From Pseudomonas sp. LD120 (GTDB lineage: Bacteria; Pseudomonadota; Gammaproteobacteria; Pseudomonadales; Pseudomonadaceae): 64,000 bases of DNA. Position numbers and translations under genes: made by a program. The stretch lies in NCBI RefSeq assembly GCF_009861525.1, contig NZ_WVHL01000003.1, positions 1,550,001 through 1,614,000 on the forward strand. The letters are read 5' to 3'. This document shows, one piece after another, positions 9,071-19,266 of this stretch. Every line of letters begins with the position of its first letter. Within the stretch, counting starts at the first letter, position 1. A model generated the notes under the pieces. The model was not told the DNA's origin. It ran no database searches and was given only the letters and a program-made list of their open reading frames with translations.

Positions 9071-9083
9071 GGTGATGCAGGCT

Positions 9084-9095
9084 ATTGGATCCAAT
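9084..9095. promoter_or_regulatory. VanR-type operator (perfect palindrome)
   Basis: ATTGGATCCAAT is identical to the VanR operator core known from Caulobacter vanillate promoters. It lies just after acd and 540 bp before the transporter gene. A GntR/FadR-type VanR is encoded at 19267-19980. Confidence 0.6.
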
Positions 9096-9114
9096 ATCGA
9101 AGCGAACCACGCCT

Positions 9115-9246
9115 TGTGGCGAGGGAGCTTGCTCCCGCTGGGGTGCGCAGCGCCCCCATCTGCGGCCTCCGAGGGTTTTCGGCCTGGCGCGCCAGCAGCC
9201 CTTGCGCCGGCTGCGCCACCGAACGGGAGCAAGCTCCCTCGCCACA
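9115..9246. repeat. REP doublet (inverted pair, REPIN-like)
   Basis: Two 23-nt arms (9115-9137 and 9224-9246) are perfect inverted copies of a typical P. fluorescens-group REP carrying GGGAGCTTGCTCCC. The 86-bp spacer has a palindromic GGCGCGCC. This is a non-coding mobile repeat that fills the gap between acd and the transporter. Confidence 0.85.
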
Positions 9247-9431
9247 GGCTTGTTTGGCGGTGAGCCTGGTAGTGGGGCTCGTCGCCTGCCCGAACGGTGC
9301 TGGTCGATAATCGCCCGCTAATCCCGGTGCCTTGTCGGGTACCTAAGCATTTGATCCCTATGGAAATTAACCCCGACCCTGGTTGGCCTGGGACCTTTTG
9401 CTCAGCCGTTTCAGCCCGTTCGTCTCTTGTT

Positions 9432-9443
9432 ATTGGATCCATT
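9432..9443. promoter_or_regulatory. VanR-type operator before the transporter
   Basis: ATTGGATCCATT keeps the TGGATCCA core of the sites at 9084 and 22085-22214. It lies 90 bp upstream of the small leader frame and about 190 bp upstream of the transporter start, suggesting vanillate-responsive control of uptake. Confidence 0.55.
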
Positions 9444-9500
9444 AAGCGCTTTATTGGCGACCTGGCGATGGCAGGAGCCCTCCTGACCGTCGGCAATAAA

Positions 9501-9508
9501 AACAACAA
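9501..9508 (+). promoter_or_regulatory. Hfq/Crc-type CA motif in the transporter leader
   Basis: AACAACAA lies 13 nt before the ATG at 9522, overlapping the ribosome-binding region. The same leader block, AATAAAAACAACAA, also precedes vanA on the other strand. Confidence 0.5.
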
Positions 9509-9521
9509 AAAGGGTTTCGCC

Positions 9522-9638
9522 ATGAATGTCTTATCGACGGCGTGCAGCCGCCTGGCTGGCGCGCGCTGGCTGTCTGTGTGCACAGGTTCTTTGGGTGTTG
9601 CGCTTCGGGTCCTGGCCGAACGGCAGGTGCGCCCATGA
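9522..9638 (+). CDS. Possible 38-residue leader peptide coupled to the transporter
   Basis: A short frame starts at ATG 9522 behind an AAAAAGGG ribosome-site-like sequence. Its TGA (9636-9638) overlaps the start codon of the transporter (ATGA at 9635). The peptide begins MNVLSTACSRLAGARWL and resembles no protein known to me. The good leader, the CA motif and the exact stop-start overlap argue for translation and coupling. The peptide itself may have no function, or the frame may be accidental. Confidence 0.4.
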   Translation: MNVLSTACSRLAGARWLSVCTGSLGVALRVLAERQVRP

Positions 9639-10960
9639 ACCACGATCTCAAGCAACGGGTCGACCAGGGCCCGATGGGCGCCTTCCAGTGTCTGGCGATC
9701 GGCATCTGCATCGTCCTCAACATGATCGACGGCTTCGATGTGCTGGTGATGGCCTTCACCGCCGCTTCGGTGTCTGCCGAGTGGCAGCTCAATGGCGCGC
9801 AGGTCGGCCTGCTGCTCAGTGCCGGGTTGTTCGGCATGGCCGCCGGTTCGCTGTTTATCGCGCCCTGGGCCGACCGCTTCGGCCGCCGGCCGCTGATTCT
9901 GGGGTGCCTGTTGCTGTCCGGTGTCGGCATGTTGCTTTCGGCCACCAGCCACAGCCCCTTGCAACTGGCGCTGTTGCGCGGCCTCACCGGGCTGGGCATC
10001 GGCGGCATCCTGGCCAGCAGCAATGTGATCGCCGCCGAATACGCCAGCCGTCGCTGGCGTGGGTTGGCGGTGAGCCTGCAATCCACCGGCTATGCCCTGG
10101 GGGCCACCTTGGGCGGCTTGCTGGCGGTGTGGTTGCTGAGCCATTGGGGCTGGCGCTCGGTGTTTGTGTTTGGCGGCATCGTCACCTTGCTGGTGATCCC
10201 TCTGGTGCTGCTCTGGCTCCCTGAATCCCTGGACTTTCTCCTGGCCCGGCGCCCGGCCGACGCTTTGTTGCGGGTCAATCGCCTGGCCCAGCGCCTGGGC
10301 CACCCGGAACTGGCGCGGCTGCCCGCTGCGGCGCTGCGCGAGGAGGGCGCTGTCAGTGGCTTTGGCCAGCTGTTCGCCGGGCCGATGCGGCGCACCACGC
10401 TGCTGATCTGGCTGCTGTTTTTCCTGGTGATGTTCGGCTTCTACTTCGTCATGAGCTGGACCCCGAAACTGCTGGTGGCCGCTGGGCTTTCGGCGCAGCA
10501 GGGGATCACCGGCGGGGTGCTGCTGAGTGTCGGCGGGATCTTCGGCGCGGCGCTGATCGGCGGCTTGTCCTCGCGCTGGCCGCTGACCCGGGTGCTGTCG
10601 CTGTTCATGCTGGTGACCGCCGGGCTCCTGGTGCTGTTTGTCGGCAGTGCTTCGTCGATTGCCGCGGCCCTGGGCCTGGGGCTACTGATCGGGCTGTTCG
10701 CCAACGGCTGCGTGGCCGGGCTCTATGCCTTGTCGCCGGTGGTCTACGACGCTTCGGTGCGGGCTACCGGGGTGGGCTGGGGGATCGGCATCGGGCGCAT
10801 TGGCGCGATTGTCTCGCCGACGGTGGCCGGGGTGCTGCTGGATGCCGGCTGGCAGCCCCTGCACCTGTATGGGGTGTTTGCCGTGGTCTTCGTGCTGGCG
10901 GCCGGTTGCCTGTTGTGGCTGCGACCGGCGTCGCCGCAGGCGCAGGCAGCCCTGGCCTAG
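9635..10960 (+). CDS. MFS aromatic-acid:H+ symporter (VanK/PcaK-like)
   Basis: 441-residue major-facilitator protein with 12 predicted membrane segments. The AAHS-family hallmark DGFDVLV lies in helix 1 (residues 32-38), and the A-motif-like WADRFGRRPL follows helix 2. The family imports protocatechuate, vanillate, 4-hydroxybenzoate and similar acids. Start at 9635: the frame is open further upstream, but MNHDLKQRVD gives a normal cytoplasmic N-terminus. VanR-type operators at 9084 and 9432 suggest vanillate as substrate or inducer, so VanK is the best guess. It is convergent with the LysR gene. Confidence 0.88.
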   Translation: MNHDLKQRVDQGPMGAFQCLAIGICIVLNMIDGFDVLVMAFTAASVSAEWQLNGAQVGLLLSAGLFGMAAGSLFIAPWADRFGRRPLILGCLLLSGVGMLLSATSHSPLQLALLRGLTGLGIGGILASSNVIAAEYASRRWRGLAVSLQSTGYALGATLGGLLAVWLLSHWGWRSVFVFGGIVTLLVIPLVLLWLPESLDFLLARRPADALLRVNRLAQRLGHPELARLPAAALREEGAVSGFGQLFAGPMRRTTLLIWLLFFLVMFGFYFVMSWTPKLLVAAGLSAQQGITGGVLLSVGGIFGAALIGGLSSRWPLTRVLSLFMLVTAGLLVLFVGSASSIAAALGLGLLIGLFANGCVAGLYALSPVVYDASVRATGVGWGIGIGRIGAIVSPTVAGVLLDAGWQPLHLYGVFAVVFVLAAGCLLWLRPASPQAQAALA

Positions 10961-10972
10961 CCCGCGAAACTG

Positions 10973-10995
10973 GAAGCGGCAGCGGGCGCCGCTTC
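10973..10995. terminator. Hairpin between convergent transporter and LysR genes
   Basis: A perfect 8-bp stem (10973-10980 with 10988-10995) and 7-nt loop, touching the LysR stop codon. There is no U-run; a probable weak bidirectional terminator. Confidence 0.4.
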
Positions 10996-11890
10996 AAGAC
11001 TGGCCGTCGATGATCGCCGCGGCCACGGTCTGGCGGAACCAGGTCAGGGCGGCGGAGCTGTCGCTGTTGGGGTGCCAGTGCAGGGACACGTCGAATTCCC
11101 CCACCGGGAACGGCAGCTCCAGTTGCTGCAGGCCGCCTTCGAGGATGAACAGGCGGGCGATCTGCGCCGGCAGCACCGCCAGCAGGTCGGTGCCGGGCAG
11201 GATCTTGGGCAGCACCGAGAAGTGCGGCACCTGCAGGCTGATGCGGCGCTTGGCGTTCATCTGCTTGAGCACGTCCTCGACGCTGCCGTGGCCGGTGGTG
11301 CGGGTCACGGCGATGTGCCGCTCGGCGAGGAACTGCTCCAGGCTCAGTTGGGTGCCGATGCGCGGGTGGCGGTCGCTGAGCAGGCACACGTAGCGCTCGC
11401 GGATCAGCACCTGGCTGCGGGTGCCGGTCAGGGGCTTGCGGCAGATCAACGCGTCGACCTTGGCGCTGCTCAGCCATTCGCCGGCCTGATCCACCTGCAA
11501 CGGCAGGACCTCGACTTCGGCCTCCGGCGCTTGCTGGTTCAGGCGCGCCAGGATCAGCGGCAAGAAACCCATTTCGCCGAGGTCGGAGAGGGCGATGCGA
11601 AAGCGTCGCTCGGTGGTGGCCGGGTCGAAGCGGCGGGTGCTGTGCACGGTGTTTTCGATCCGCGTCAGGGATTGGCGAAGGGGCGGGTACAGCTCATCGG
11701 CCAGTTGGCTGGGCTGGATGCCGTCGCGGGTGCGGCTGAACAGGCCGTCGTCGAACAGCTCGCGCAGCCGCGCCAGGGCGTAGCTGACCGAGGGCTGGGT
11801 GACGAACAGGCGCTCGGCGGCCAGGGTCACGCTGCGGGCCTCATAGAGGGTGACGAAGGTGCGGATCAGGTTCAGATCGATGTGGCTCAT
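10994..11890 (-). CDS. LysR-type regulator of the mandelate-like operon
   Basis: 298-residue LTTR. The N-terminal winged helix includes LIRTFVTLYEARSVTLAAER and TQPSVSYALARLRELF (residues 8-50), followed by a periplasmic-binding-protein-like effector domain. It is divergent from mdlC with 116 bp between. That gap holds an A/T palindrome of LysR-box type (11917-11933). Expected to activate mdlC and the genes behind it in response to an arylglyoxylate or mandelate-like acid. The effector is inferred from the operon. Confidence 0.88.
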   Translation of the reverse strand: MSHIDLNLIRTFVTLYEARSVTLAAERLFVTQPSVSYALARLRELFDDGLFSRTRDGIQPSQLADELYPPLRQSLTRIENTVHSTRRFDPATTERRFRIALSDLGEMGFLPLILARLNQQAPEAEVEVLPLQVDQAGEWLSSAKVDALICRKPLTGTRSQVLIRERYVCLLSDRHPRIGTQLSLEQFLAERHIAVTRTTGHGSVEDVLKQMNAKRRISLQVPHFSVLPKILPGTDLLAVLPAQIARLFILEGGLQQLELPFPVGEFDVSLHWHPNSDSSAALTWFRQTVAAAIIDGQS

Positions 11891-11916
11891 GTTGCCTCAT
11901 GGATATAGATGGATCT

Positions 11917-11933
11917 TATTTTTAATAAAAATA
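11917..11933. promoter_or_regulatory. Candidate LysR box between LysR gene and mdlC
   Basis: TATTTTTAATAAAAATA has 8-bp inverted arms around a single A and fits the T-N11-A form of LTTR sites. It lies 27 bp before the LysR start and 74 bp before mdlC. The tract is also simply A/T-rich, so the evidence is moderate. Confidence 0.45.
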
Positions 11934-11934
11934 G

Positions 11935-13593
<1,659 letters not shown>

Positions 13594-13606
13594 GGACTGT
13601 CTTGTT

Positions 13607-13663
13607 GCCGGGCCAGCTGCCCGGCCGTGCCCACCGCAGCTTGCGGACTCACCAGAAGAATAA
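13607..13663 (+). promoter_or_regulatory. Hairpin and CA-type motif between mdlC and the transporter
   Basis: A 7-bp GC stem (13607-13613 with 13619-13625) lies 14 nt after mdlC. An AAGAATAA motif of AANAANAA form (13656-13663) lies 12 nt before the next start. Together these suggest mRNA-level tuning of the transporter. Confidence 0.35.
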
Positions 13664-13675
13664 AAAGAGGTGGTT

Positions 13676-15067
13676 ATGAACACGACTACGGTCATTGCAG
13701 CGATCGACAATGCGCCCCAGCCGGCGCGCTCCGCTGCCTCCCATGCCGACATCGGCACCTTGCTCGACCATGGCCCCTTCACCGGCATGCAGAAGCTGGT
13801 GGTGTTCCTGGCGGCGCTGTCCATCGTCATGGACGGCTTCGACGGCCAACTGATCGGTTTCGCCATTCCGCTGATGATCAAGGAGTGGGGCATCACCCGC
13901 GAGGCGTTCGCCCCGGCGGTGGCGGCCGGGCTTATCGGCATGGGCATCGGCAGCGCCTGTGCCGGGCTGTTCGCCGACCGTTTCGGCCGGCGCATGGCGG
14001 TCATCGCCAGCGTGTTCGTGTTCGGCGCGGCCACCTGCGCCATTGGTCTGGCGCCCAATGCGCTGGCGGTGGCGGTGCTGCGCTTTATCGCCGGGCTGGG
14101 CATCGGTGGCGCGCTGCCCAGCGCGACCACGGTGACGGCCGAATTCACCCCGGCGCGGCGGCGCACCCTGGCGGTGACCGCGACCATTGTCTGCGTGCCC
14201 CTGGGCGGGATGCTGGCGGGGCTGTTCGCGTCCCATGTGTTGCCGCTCTATGGCTGGCGCACGCTGTTCTTCATTGGTGGCAGCCTGCCCATCGTGCTGG
14301 GCTTCGTGTTGCTGGCGACGCTGCCGGAGTCGCCGCGTTTCCTGGCGCGTCGACCGCAGCGCTGGGTTGAGTTGAACGCCCTGCTGGGGCGCATGGGGCG
14401 GCCCATGGCCTCGGGGGTGAGCTACAGCGATGCCCTGGAGCAGAAGAGCGAGAAGCAGGGCGGTTTCCGCGCCTTGTTCGCCCAGGGCTACGGACGCGAC
14501 ACCCTGGCCCTCTGGGTGGCCTTCTTCATGTGCCTGACCGCGGTCTACAGCGCCTTCAGCTGGCTACCGACCATGCTCCTGGCCGAAGGCCTGGAGCTGT
14601 CGGTGGCCGGTTCCGGGTTGACCGCCTACAACCTCGGCGGGGTCATCGGTGCGTTGGTCTGTGCGCTGGCCATCACCCGTTGGGGCTCGTTCTGGCCGCT
14701 GCTGATCTGCTGTGCCGGGGGCGCGGCCAGCGCCTTCCTGCTGCAGGTGGTGGATATCCACCAGAACACCGGTCTGCTGATTTTCGGTTTCGGCGTGCAC
14801 GGCCTGTTCGTCAATGCGGTGCAGTCCACCATGTACGCGCTGTGCGCCTTCATCTACCCGACCGGCGTGCGCGCTACCGGCACCGCTTCGGCCCTGGCCT
14901 TCGGGCGCCTGGGGGCGATCCTCAGTGCCTTCGCCGGGGCCCTGGTGATCACCCAGGGCGGGGCCCATGGGTACCTGACGCTGCTGGGCTCGGTGATGCT
15001 CATGGCCTTGCTCGCGCTGCTGATCGTGCGCCGGCACATTCCCCGGCGCCTGCCGGGCCAGTCATGA
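13676..15067 (+). CDS. MFS aromatic-acid:H+ symporter of the mandelate-like operon
   Basis: 463-residue AAHS-family transporter with a 40-residue cytoplasmic N-terminus, DGFDGQLIGFAIP in helix 1 (residues 53-65), FADRFGRRMAV after helix 2 and 12 predicted membrane segments. The ATG at 13676 follows AAAGAGG with 5-nt spacing. It lies between a decarboxylase and a dehydrogenase acting on the same type of compound, so it probably imports a mandelate- or arylglyoxylate-type acid. The GTG at 13670 in frame lies inside the ribosome site and is less likely. Confidence 0.88.
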   Translation: MNTTTVIAAIDNAPQPARSAASHADIGTLLDHGPFTGMQKLVVFLAALSIVMDGFDGQLIGFAIPLMIKEWGITREAFAPAVAAGLIGMGIGSACAGLFADRFGRRMAVIASVFVFGAATCAIGLAPNALAVAVLRFIAGLGIGGALPSATTVTAEFTPARRRTLAVTATIVCVPLGGMLAGLFASHVLPLYGWRTLFFIGGSLPIVLGFVLLATLPESPRFLARRPQRWVELNALLGRMGRPMASGVSYSDALEQKSEKQGGFRALFAQGYGRDTLALWVAFFMCLTAVYSAFSWLPTMLLAEGLELSVAGSGLTAYNLGGVIGALVCALAITRWGSFWPLLICCAGGAASAFLLQVVDIHQNTGLLIFGFGVHGLFVNAVQSTMYALCAFIYPTGVRATGTASALAFGRLGAILSAFAGALVITQGGAHGYLTLLGSVMLMALLALLIVRRHIPRRLPGQS

Positions 15068-15105
15068 ACGCAGTCCTTGAAACGGCCATTCAATCAGGAG
15101 GTTCG

Positions 15106-16029
15106 ATGCACATCACCATTCTCGGCGCGGGCGCCATGGGTTCGCTGTTTGGCGGCCTGCTGGCGGAAAGCGGGCAGCAGGTAACGCTGCTGGACATCAA
15201 TGACGCGCACCTTGCGGCGATCCAGCGCGATGGCCTGTTGCTGGCGACCGACCACGGCGAGCGGCGCATCACCGGCCTCAATGCTTGCCGCCCGGAACAG
15301 GCCAGCGGGCACCCGGACCTGTTGCTGGTCTTCACCAAGACACTGCACACCGACAGCGCCTTGCGCAGTGTGGCCGGGCATATCGCCGGGCACACCCGGG
15401 TGCTGACCCTGCAGAACGGCCTGGGCAACGCCGAAGCCTTGTCGCGGCATGTGGCCCCGCGGCAGGTGCTGATCGGCATGACCAACTGGCCGGCCGACAT
15501 GGTCGGGCCGGGGCAGGTGCATTCCCACGGCCAGGGCATGGTCCGGATGCTGGCCCTCGACGAGGGTGAGCGCCAGGCCAGCACAGAGGTGGCGGCGGTG
15601 CTGGACGCGGCCGGGCTCAACTGCGCGGTGGACCCCGAGGTCTGGACTTCGATCTGGGAGAAGGTCGCCTTCAACGCCGCTTTGAACAGCCTGTGCGCGG
15701 CCACTGGTTGCACCGTGGGCCAGTTGGACGCGGCGCCGGAAGGCGTGGCGCTGGCCCGGGCCATCGTCATGGAGGTGGTGGCCGTGGCCGGCACCCGGGG
15801 GATAGTGCTGGATGCCCAGCGCTGCCTGGATAGCGTGGCCTTTGCCATGGCCAACCACCGCACCCACAAGCCCTCGATGCTGCAGGACGTGCTGGCCGGG
15901 CGGCCCACGGAAATCGGCGCGATCAACGGCCAGGTAGTGGCCCGGGCGCGAGAGGCGGGGGTGGCGGTGCCCCACACCGAAACCCTGCTCGGTCTGCTGC
16001 GGCTGATCGAACAACGCGCTGCCGTGTAG
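15106..16029 (+). CDS. Ketopantoate-reductase-like dehydrogenase, candidate D-mandelate dehydrogenase
   Basis: 307-residue NAD(P)H enzyme of the PanE/ApbA fold. The N-terminal [11 protein letters not shown] dinucleotide loop starts at residue 7, Asn104 is in LQNGLG, the catalytic Lys186 is in [14 protein letters not shown], and Glu269 is in PTEIGAING. The start at 15106 has AGGAGG 4 nt upstream and gives the canonical [13 protein letters not shown]. Another ATG at 15064 overlaps the previous stop. Relatives in Enterococcus are NAD-dependent D-mandelate dehydrogenases of the KPR-related D-2-hydroxyacid dehydrogenase group, sharing IGxTxW...GPG and the FTK block. With mdlC and an aldehyde dehydrogenase alongside, oxidation of a D-mandelate fits better than pantothenate synthesis. 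Confidence 0.85.
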   Translation: MHITILGAGAMGSLFGGLLAESGQQVTLLDINDAHLAAIQRDGLLLATDHGERRITGLNACRPEQASGHPDLLLVFTKTLHTDSALRSVAGHIAGHTRVLTLQNGLGNAEALSRHVAPRQVLIGMTNWPADMVGPGQVHSHGQGMVRMLALDEGERQASTEVAAVLDAAGLNCAVDPEVWTSIWEKVAFNAALNSLCAATGCTVGQLDAAPEGVALARAIVMEVVAVAGTRGIVLDAQRCLDSVAFAMANHRTHKPSMLQDVLAGRPTEIGAINGQVVARAREAGVAVPHTETLLGLLRLIEQRAAV

Positions 16030-16109
16030 ATACCGGCTTGCCGGCGAAGAGGGCCTTGGGTCTTGTGTGTTTCTTGCGGGCGTCTTCGCTGGCAAGCCAG
16101 CTCCTACAC
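16030..16109. repeat. REP-type inverted repeat
   Basis: CCGGCTTGCCGGCGAAG (16033-16049) and its imperfect inverted partner beginning CTTCGCTGGCAAGCCAGC (from 16084) are a common Pseudomonas REP pair. It interrupts the operon between the KPR-like gene and the aldehyde dehydrogenase. Confidence 0.75.
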
Positions 16110-16183
16110 AAGCCCGCCCCCATACAAGCCGGTTTTTGGGTGACACATCGGTTTATGCATGCTGTTCCATGAGGAGATTTTTC

Positions 16184-17659
16184 ATGAGTGAATCCAACGC
16201 GGTCTATCGCGATCTGCATCTGCAACCCATCGCCGGACAGTGGCGCGCCGGTGCCGTCGGCAAGACCCTTGCGGTGACCAATCCGTTTGACGGCGCGCTG
16301 TTGCTGGAAGTGGCCCAGGCCAACCGCAGCGACCTGGATGCGGCCTATGCCAAGGCCGCCCAGGTGCAGCCGCAATGGGCGGCCCTGGGCCCGTCGCAGC
16401 GCGCGGCGGTGCTGCATCGGGCGGTGGCGATCTTCGACCAGCGCCAGGAAGAGATCGTCGACTGGATCATCCGCGAATCCGGCAGCACGCGGATCAAGGC
16501 CCTGGCCGAATGGGGCGCGGCGCGGGCCATTACCCTGGAGGCAGCGTCGTTCCCGGCGCGGGTCCATGGGCGGATTGTCGAGTCCGATGTGCCGGGCAAG
16601 GAAAGCCGCGTCTACCGCAGCGCCCTGGGGGTGGTGGGGGTGATCAGCCCGTGGAACTTCCCGCTGCACCTGACCCAGCGTTCCATCGCCCCGGCCCTGG
16701 CCCTGGGCAACGCGGTGGTGGTCAAGCCGGCCAGCGATACCCCGGTGTGCGGCGGCCTGCTGCTGGCCAGGATCTTCGAGGAAGCGGGGCTGCCGGCTGG
16801 GGTGTTCAGTGTGGTGGTGGGGGCCGGCAGCGAGATTGGCGATGCTTTTGTCGAGCACCCGGTGCCGGCGCTGATCACCTTCACCGGCTCGACCCCGGTG
16901 GGGCGCGGTATCGGCCGCATCGCCAGTGGTGGCGAGCATCTCAAGCATGTGGCTCTGGAGCTGGGAGGCAACAGCCCGTTCGTGGTGCTCGACGATGCTG
17001 ACCTTGAGCAAGCGGTGAACGCCGCGGTGTTCGGCAAGTTCCTGCACCAGGGGCAGATCTGCATGGCGATCAACCGGATCATCGTCGATGAACGGCTGTA
17101 CGACGCCTTTGCCCAGCGCTTCGTGGCCCGGGTCAAGCAGCTCAAGGTGGGTGATCCGCAATCGCTGGAGACCGTGATCGGCCCGGTGATCAACGCCCGC
17201 CAGTTGCAGGGCCTTCAGGACAAGATCGCCCTGGCCCGCGAGCAGGGCGCCGAGCCACTGTACGAGGGCGGTGCGAACGGCAATCTGCTGGCGCCCCATG
17301 TGTACGGCGAGGTGCGCGCCGACATGGACCTGGCGCGCCATGAAATATTCGGCCCGCTGGTGGGGCTGCTGCGCGCCCGGGACGAAGCCCATGCCCTGGA
17401 GCTGGCCAATGCCAGCGAGTTCGGCCTGTCCAGCGCGGTGTTCACCGGCAACCTGGAACGCGGGGTGAACTTCGCCCGCCAGGTGCGCGCCGGCATGACT
17501 CACATCAACGATGTGCCGGTGAACGATGAGGCCAACGCGCCTTTCGGTGGCGAGAAGAACTCCGGGCTGGGACGCTTCAACGGCGACTGGGCGATCGACG
17601 AATTCACCCGGGACCACTGGATCAGCCTGCAACACCGGCCGCGTCAGTATCCCTTCTGA
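16184..17659 (+). CDS. Aldehyde dehydrogenase (benzaldehyde/vanillin type)
   Basis: 491-residue NAD(P)-dependent ALDH. SPWNFP cofactor loop (155-160), FTGSTPVG (233-240), general base Glu259 in LELGGN, catalytic Cys293 in GQICMA, and [10 protein letters not shown] near the C-terminus. The [12 protein letters not shown] type ending and length fit benzaldehyde dehydrogenases such as XylC-related enzymes. ATG at 16184 with GAGGAGA 7 nt upstream. It would oxidise the aldehyde produced by MdlC. It is not a duplicate of vdh: the two differ clearly in sequence. A strong terminator follows at 17679. Confidence 0.92.
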   Translation: MSESNAVYRDLHLQPIAGQWRAGAVGKTLAVTNPFDGALLLEVAQANRSDLDAAYAKAAQVQPQWAALGPSQRAAVLHRAVAIFDQRQEEIVDWIIRESGSTRIKALAEWGAARAITLEAASFPARVHGRIVESDVPGKESRVYRSALGVVGVISPWNFPLHLTQRSIAPALALGNAVVVKPASDTPVCGGLLLARIFEEAGLPAGVFSVVVGAGSEIGDAFVEHPVPALITFTGSTPVGRGIGRIASGGEHLKHVALELGGNSPFVVLDDADLEQAVNAAVFGKFLHQGQICMAINRIIVDERLYDAFAQRFVARVKQLKVGDPQSLETVIGPVINARQLQGLQDKIALAREQGAEPLYEGGANGNLLAPHVYGEVRADMDLARHEIFGPLVGLLRARDEAHALELANASEFGLSSAVFTGNLERGVNFARQVRAGMTHINDVPVNDEANAPFGGEKNSGLGRFNGDWAIDEFTRDHWISLQHRPRQYPF

Positions 17660-17678
17660 TCCGGCCCTCTGAATAACC

Positions 17679-17703
17679 CCCGGCCGCCCAGGCCGGGTTT
17701 TTT
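17679..17703 (+). terminator. Intrinsic terminator after the aldehyde dehydrogenase
   Basis: A perfect 7-bp GC stem (17679-17685 with 17691-17697), 5-nt loop, then six T. It separates the enzyme genes from the porin gene, which therefore needs its own promoter or read-through. Confidence 0.9.
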
Positions 17704-17770
17704 GCGCATCCGTGAGTGGACGGGCCGTTGCCGGCCTGTCGGGGCACGGCTGCGCCTATGCAAAGCGGAG

Positions 17771-17778
17771 AACAATAA
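17771..17778 (+). promoter_or_regulatory. Hfq/Crc-type CA motif at the porin start
   Basis: AACAATAA lies 2 nt before the ATG, over the place where the ribosome binds, an ideal position for Hfq/Crc repression. Porin and transporter leaders in this window share this kind of A-rich motif. Confidence 0.5.
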
Positions 17779-17780
17779 TA

Positions 17781-19037
17781 ATGAACACCCGTCATCCGAT
17801 GCTGTGCCGTTCCCTGGTCGGGGCTTGCCTGTCTGCGGGCCTGTGCGGCCCTTCCTGGGCTGGCGACGACAGTGGTTTCTTCGAGGGGAGCAAGACCGAC
17901 CTGCTGTTGCGCAACTACTACTTCAACCGGGATTTTCGCGACCACGACGCGCCCAAGGGGCAGATCGAGGAGTGGGCCCAAGGCTTCATCCTCAAGTTCA
18001 GTTCTGGTTACACCCCAGGCACCGTGGGGGTTGGCCTGGATGCCATCGGCCTGTTCGGCCTCAAGCTCGACAGCAGCCGCCAGGTCAGCGGTTCGGAGTT
18101 GCTGCCGGTGCACGACGATGGCCGCGCCGCGGATAATTTCGGCCGCGCCGGGGCGGCCTTGAAGGCGCGGATTTCCGCCACCGAGTTCAAGCTCGGCGAA
18201 CTGCTGCCGGATGTGCCGCTGCTGCGCTATGACGATGGCCGCCTGCTGCCGCAGACCTTTCGCGGGGCCATGCTGGTGTCCCGCGAGATTGACGGCCTGG
18301 GCCTGCAGGCCGGGCAGTACCGGGCCGTGAGCCTGCGCAACTCGTCAGACATGCAGGACCTGTCGGCCTGGGCCGCGCCTGGGGTGAAGTCCGATGGTTT
18401 CAACTATGTGGGTGCCGACTACCGCTTCAACCAGCAGCACACCCTGTTCGGCGCCTGGCATTCGCAACTGCAGGACATCTACCGCCAGAGCTACTTCAAC
18501 CTGCAGCACAAACAGCCGGTGGGCGATTGGGTGCTGGGGGGCAACCTGGGTTACTTCATCGATCGCGACGATGGCAGCGCGCGCATCGGCCGCATCGACA
18601 GCCACACCGCCTATGGCCTGTTCTCCGCGGCGAGGGCCGGGCACACGCTGTACCTGGGGGTGCAGAAGGTCAGTGGCGACAGCCCCTGGATGTCGGTCTA
18701 CGGCAGCAGCGGCCGGACCCTGGGCAACGACATGTTCAACGGCAACTTCAGCAACGCCGGCGAGCGTTCCTGGCAACTGCGCTACGACTATGACTTCGCC
18801 GCTTCCGGGGTTCCCGGGCTACTGGCCATGGTGCGTTACGGGCGTGGCGACAACGCCACCACCAAGGCCGGCAAGGATGGCCATGAGTGGGAGCGCGATA
18901 CCGAAATCGGCTACACCCTGCAGAGCGGCAGCCTGAAGAACCTCAACCTGCGGCTGAACAACGCCACCAACCGGCGCAGCTTCAACAGCGACTTCGACCA
19001 GACCCGGTTGATCGTCAGTTACCCGCTGTCGTTGTGA
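17781..19037 (+). CDS. OprD-family porin of the mandelate/vanillate region
   Basis: 418 residues with an N-terminal signal peptide that probably ends in SWA near residue 27, followed by GDDSGFFEGSKTDLLLRNYYFNRDFRD, the standard OprD mature start. LLPQTFRG (the loop-3 region) and YDYDFAASGVPGL recur as in the partial porin at 1-861, and the last strand ends VSYPLSL. OprD proteins of the OpdK/vanillate group take up aromatic carboxylates; membership of that group is likely here from the neighbouring vanR-vanAB and mdlC genes but is not proven. Start at 17781 gives the signal peptide; upstream starts do not. Confidence 0.93.
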   Translation: MNTRHPMLCRSLVGACLSAGLCGPSWAGDDSGFFEGSKTDLLLRNYYFNRDFRDHDAPKGQIEEWAQGFILKFSSGYTPGTVGVGLDAIGLFGLKLDSSRQVSGSELLPVHDDGRAADNFGRAGAALKARISATEFKLGELLPDVPLLRYDDGRLLPQTFRGAMLVSREIDGLGLQAGQYRAVSLRNSSDMQDLSAWAAPGVKSDGFNYVGADYRFNQQHTLFGAWHSQLQDIYRQSYFNLQHKQPVGDWVLGGNLGYFIDRDDGSARIGRIDSHTAYGLFSAARAGHTLYLGVQKVSGDSPWMSVYGSSGRTLGNDMFNGNFSNAGERSWQLRYDYDFAASGVPGLLAMVRYGRGDNATTKAGKDGHEWERDTEIGYTLQSGSLKNLNLRLNNATNRRSFNSDFDQTRLIVSYPLSL

Positions 19038-19042
19038 AAAAC

Positions 19043-19194
19043 CTGTAGCCGCTGCCGAAGGCTGCGAACGGCTTGGGCGGCATTCCGACGCAGCAGGCGC
19101 GGCGATTCCAAGGGCGCTGGAGGTTCGGCGGGAGATCGTCAGGCAAGGTCCTGCGGACCTTTGCGCAGCTTCGCAGGCTCAGCAGCGGCTACAG
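19043..19194. repeat. REP doublet between porin and vanR
   Basis: CTGTAGCCGCTGCCGAAGGC begins the left copy (19043-19066) and an inverted copy ends CAGCAGCGGCTACAG (19164-19194). This is a different REP family from the copies at 9115 and 16030. Confidence 0.8.
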
Positions 19195-19266
19195 GGTGTG
19201 TCGGGATGCGTGTTGTGGTGGGCTCTGCGTTATGATGGCCGCCCGTTTTTTCAGGAAGCTGCCCGC

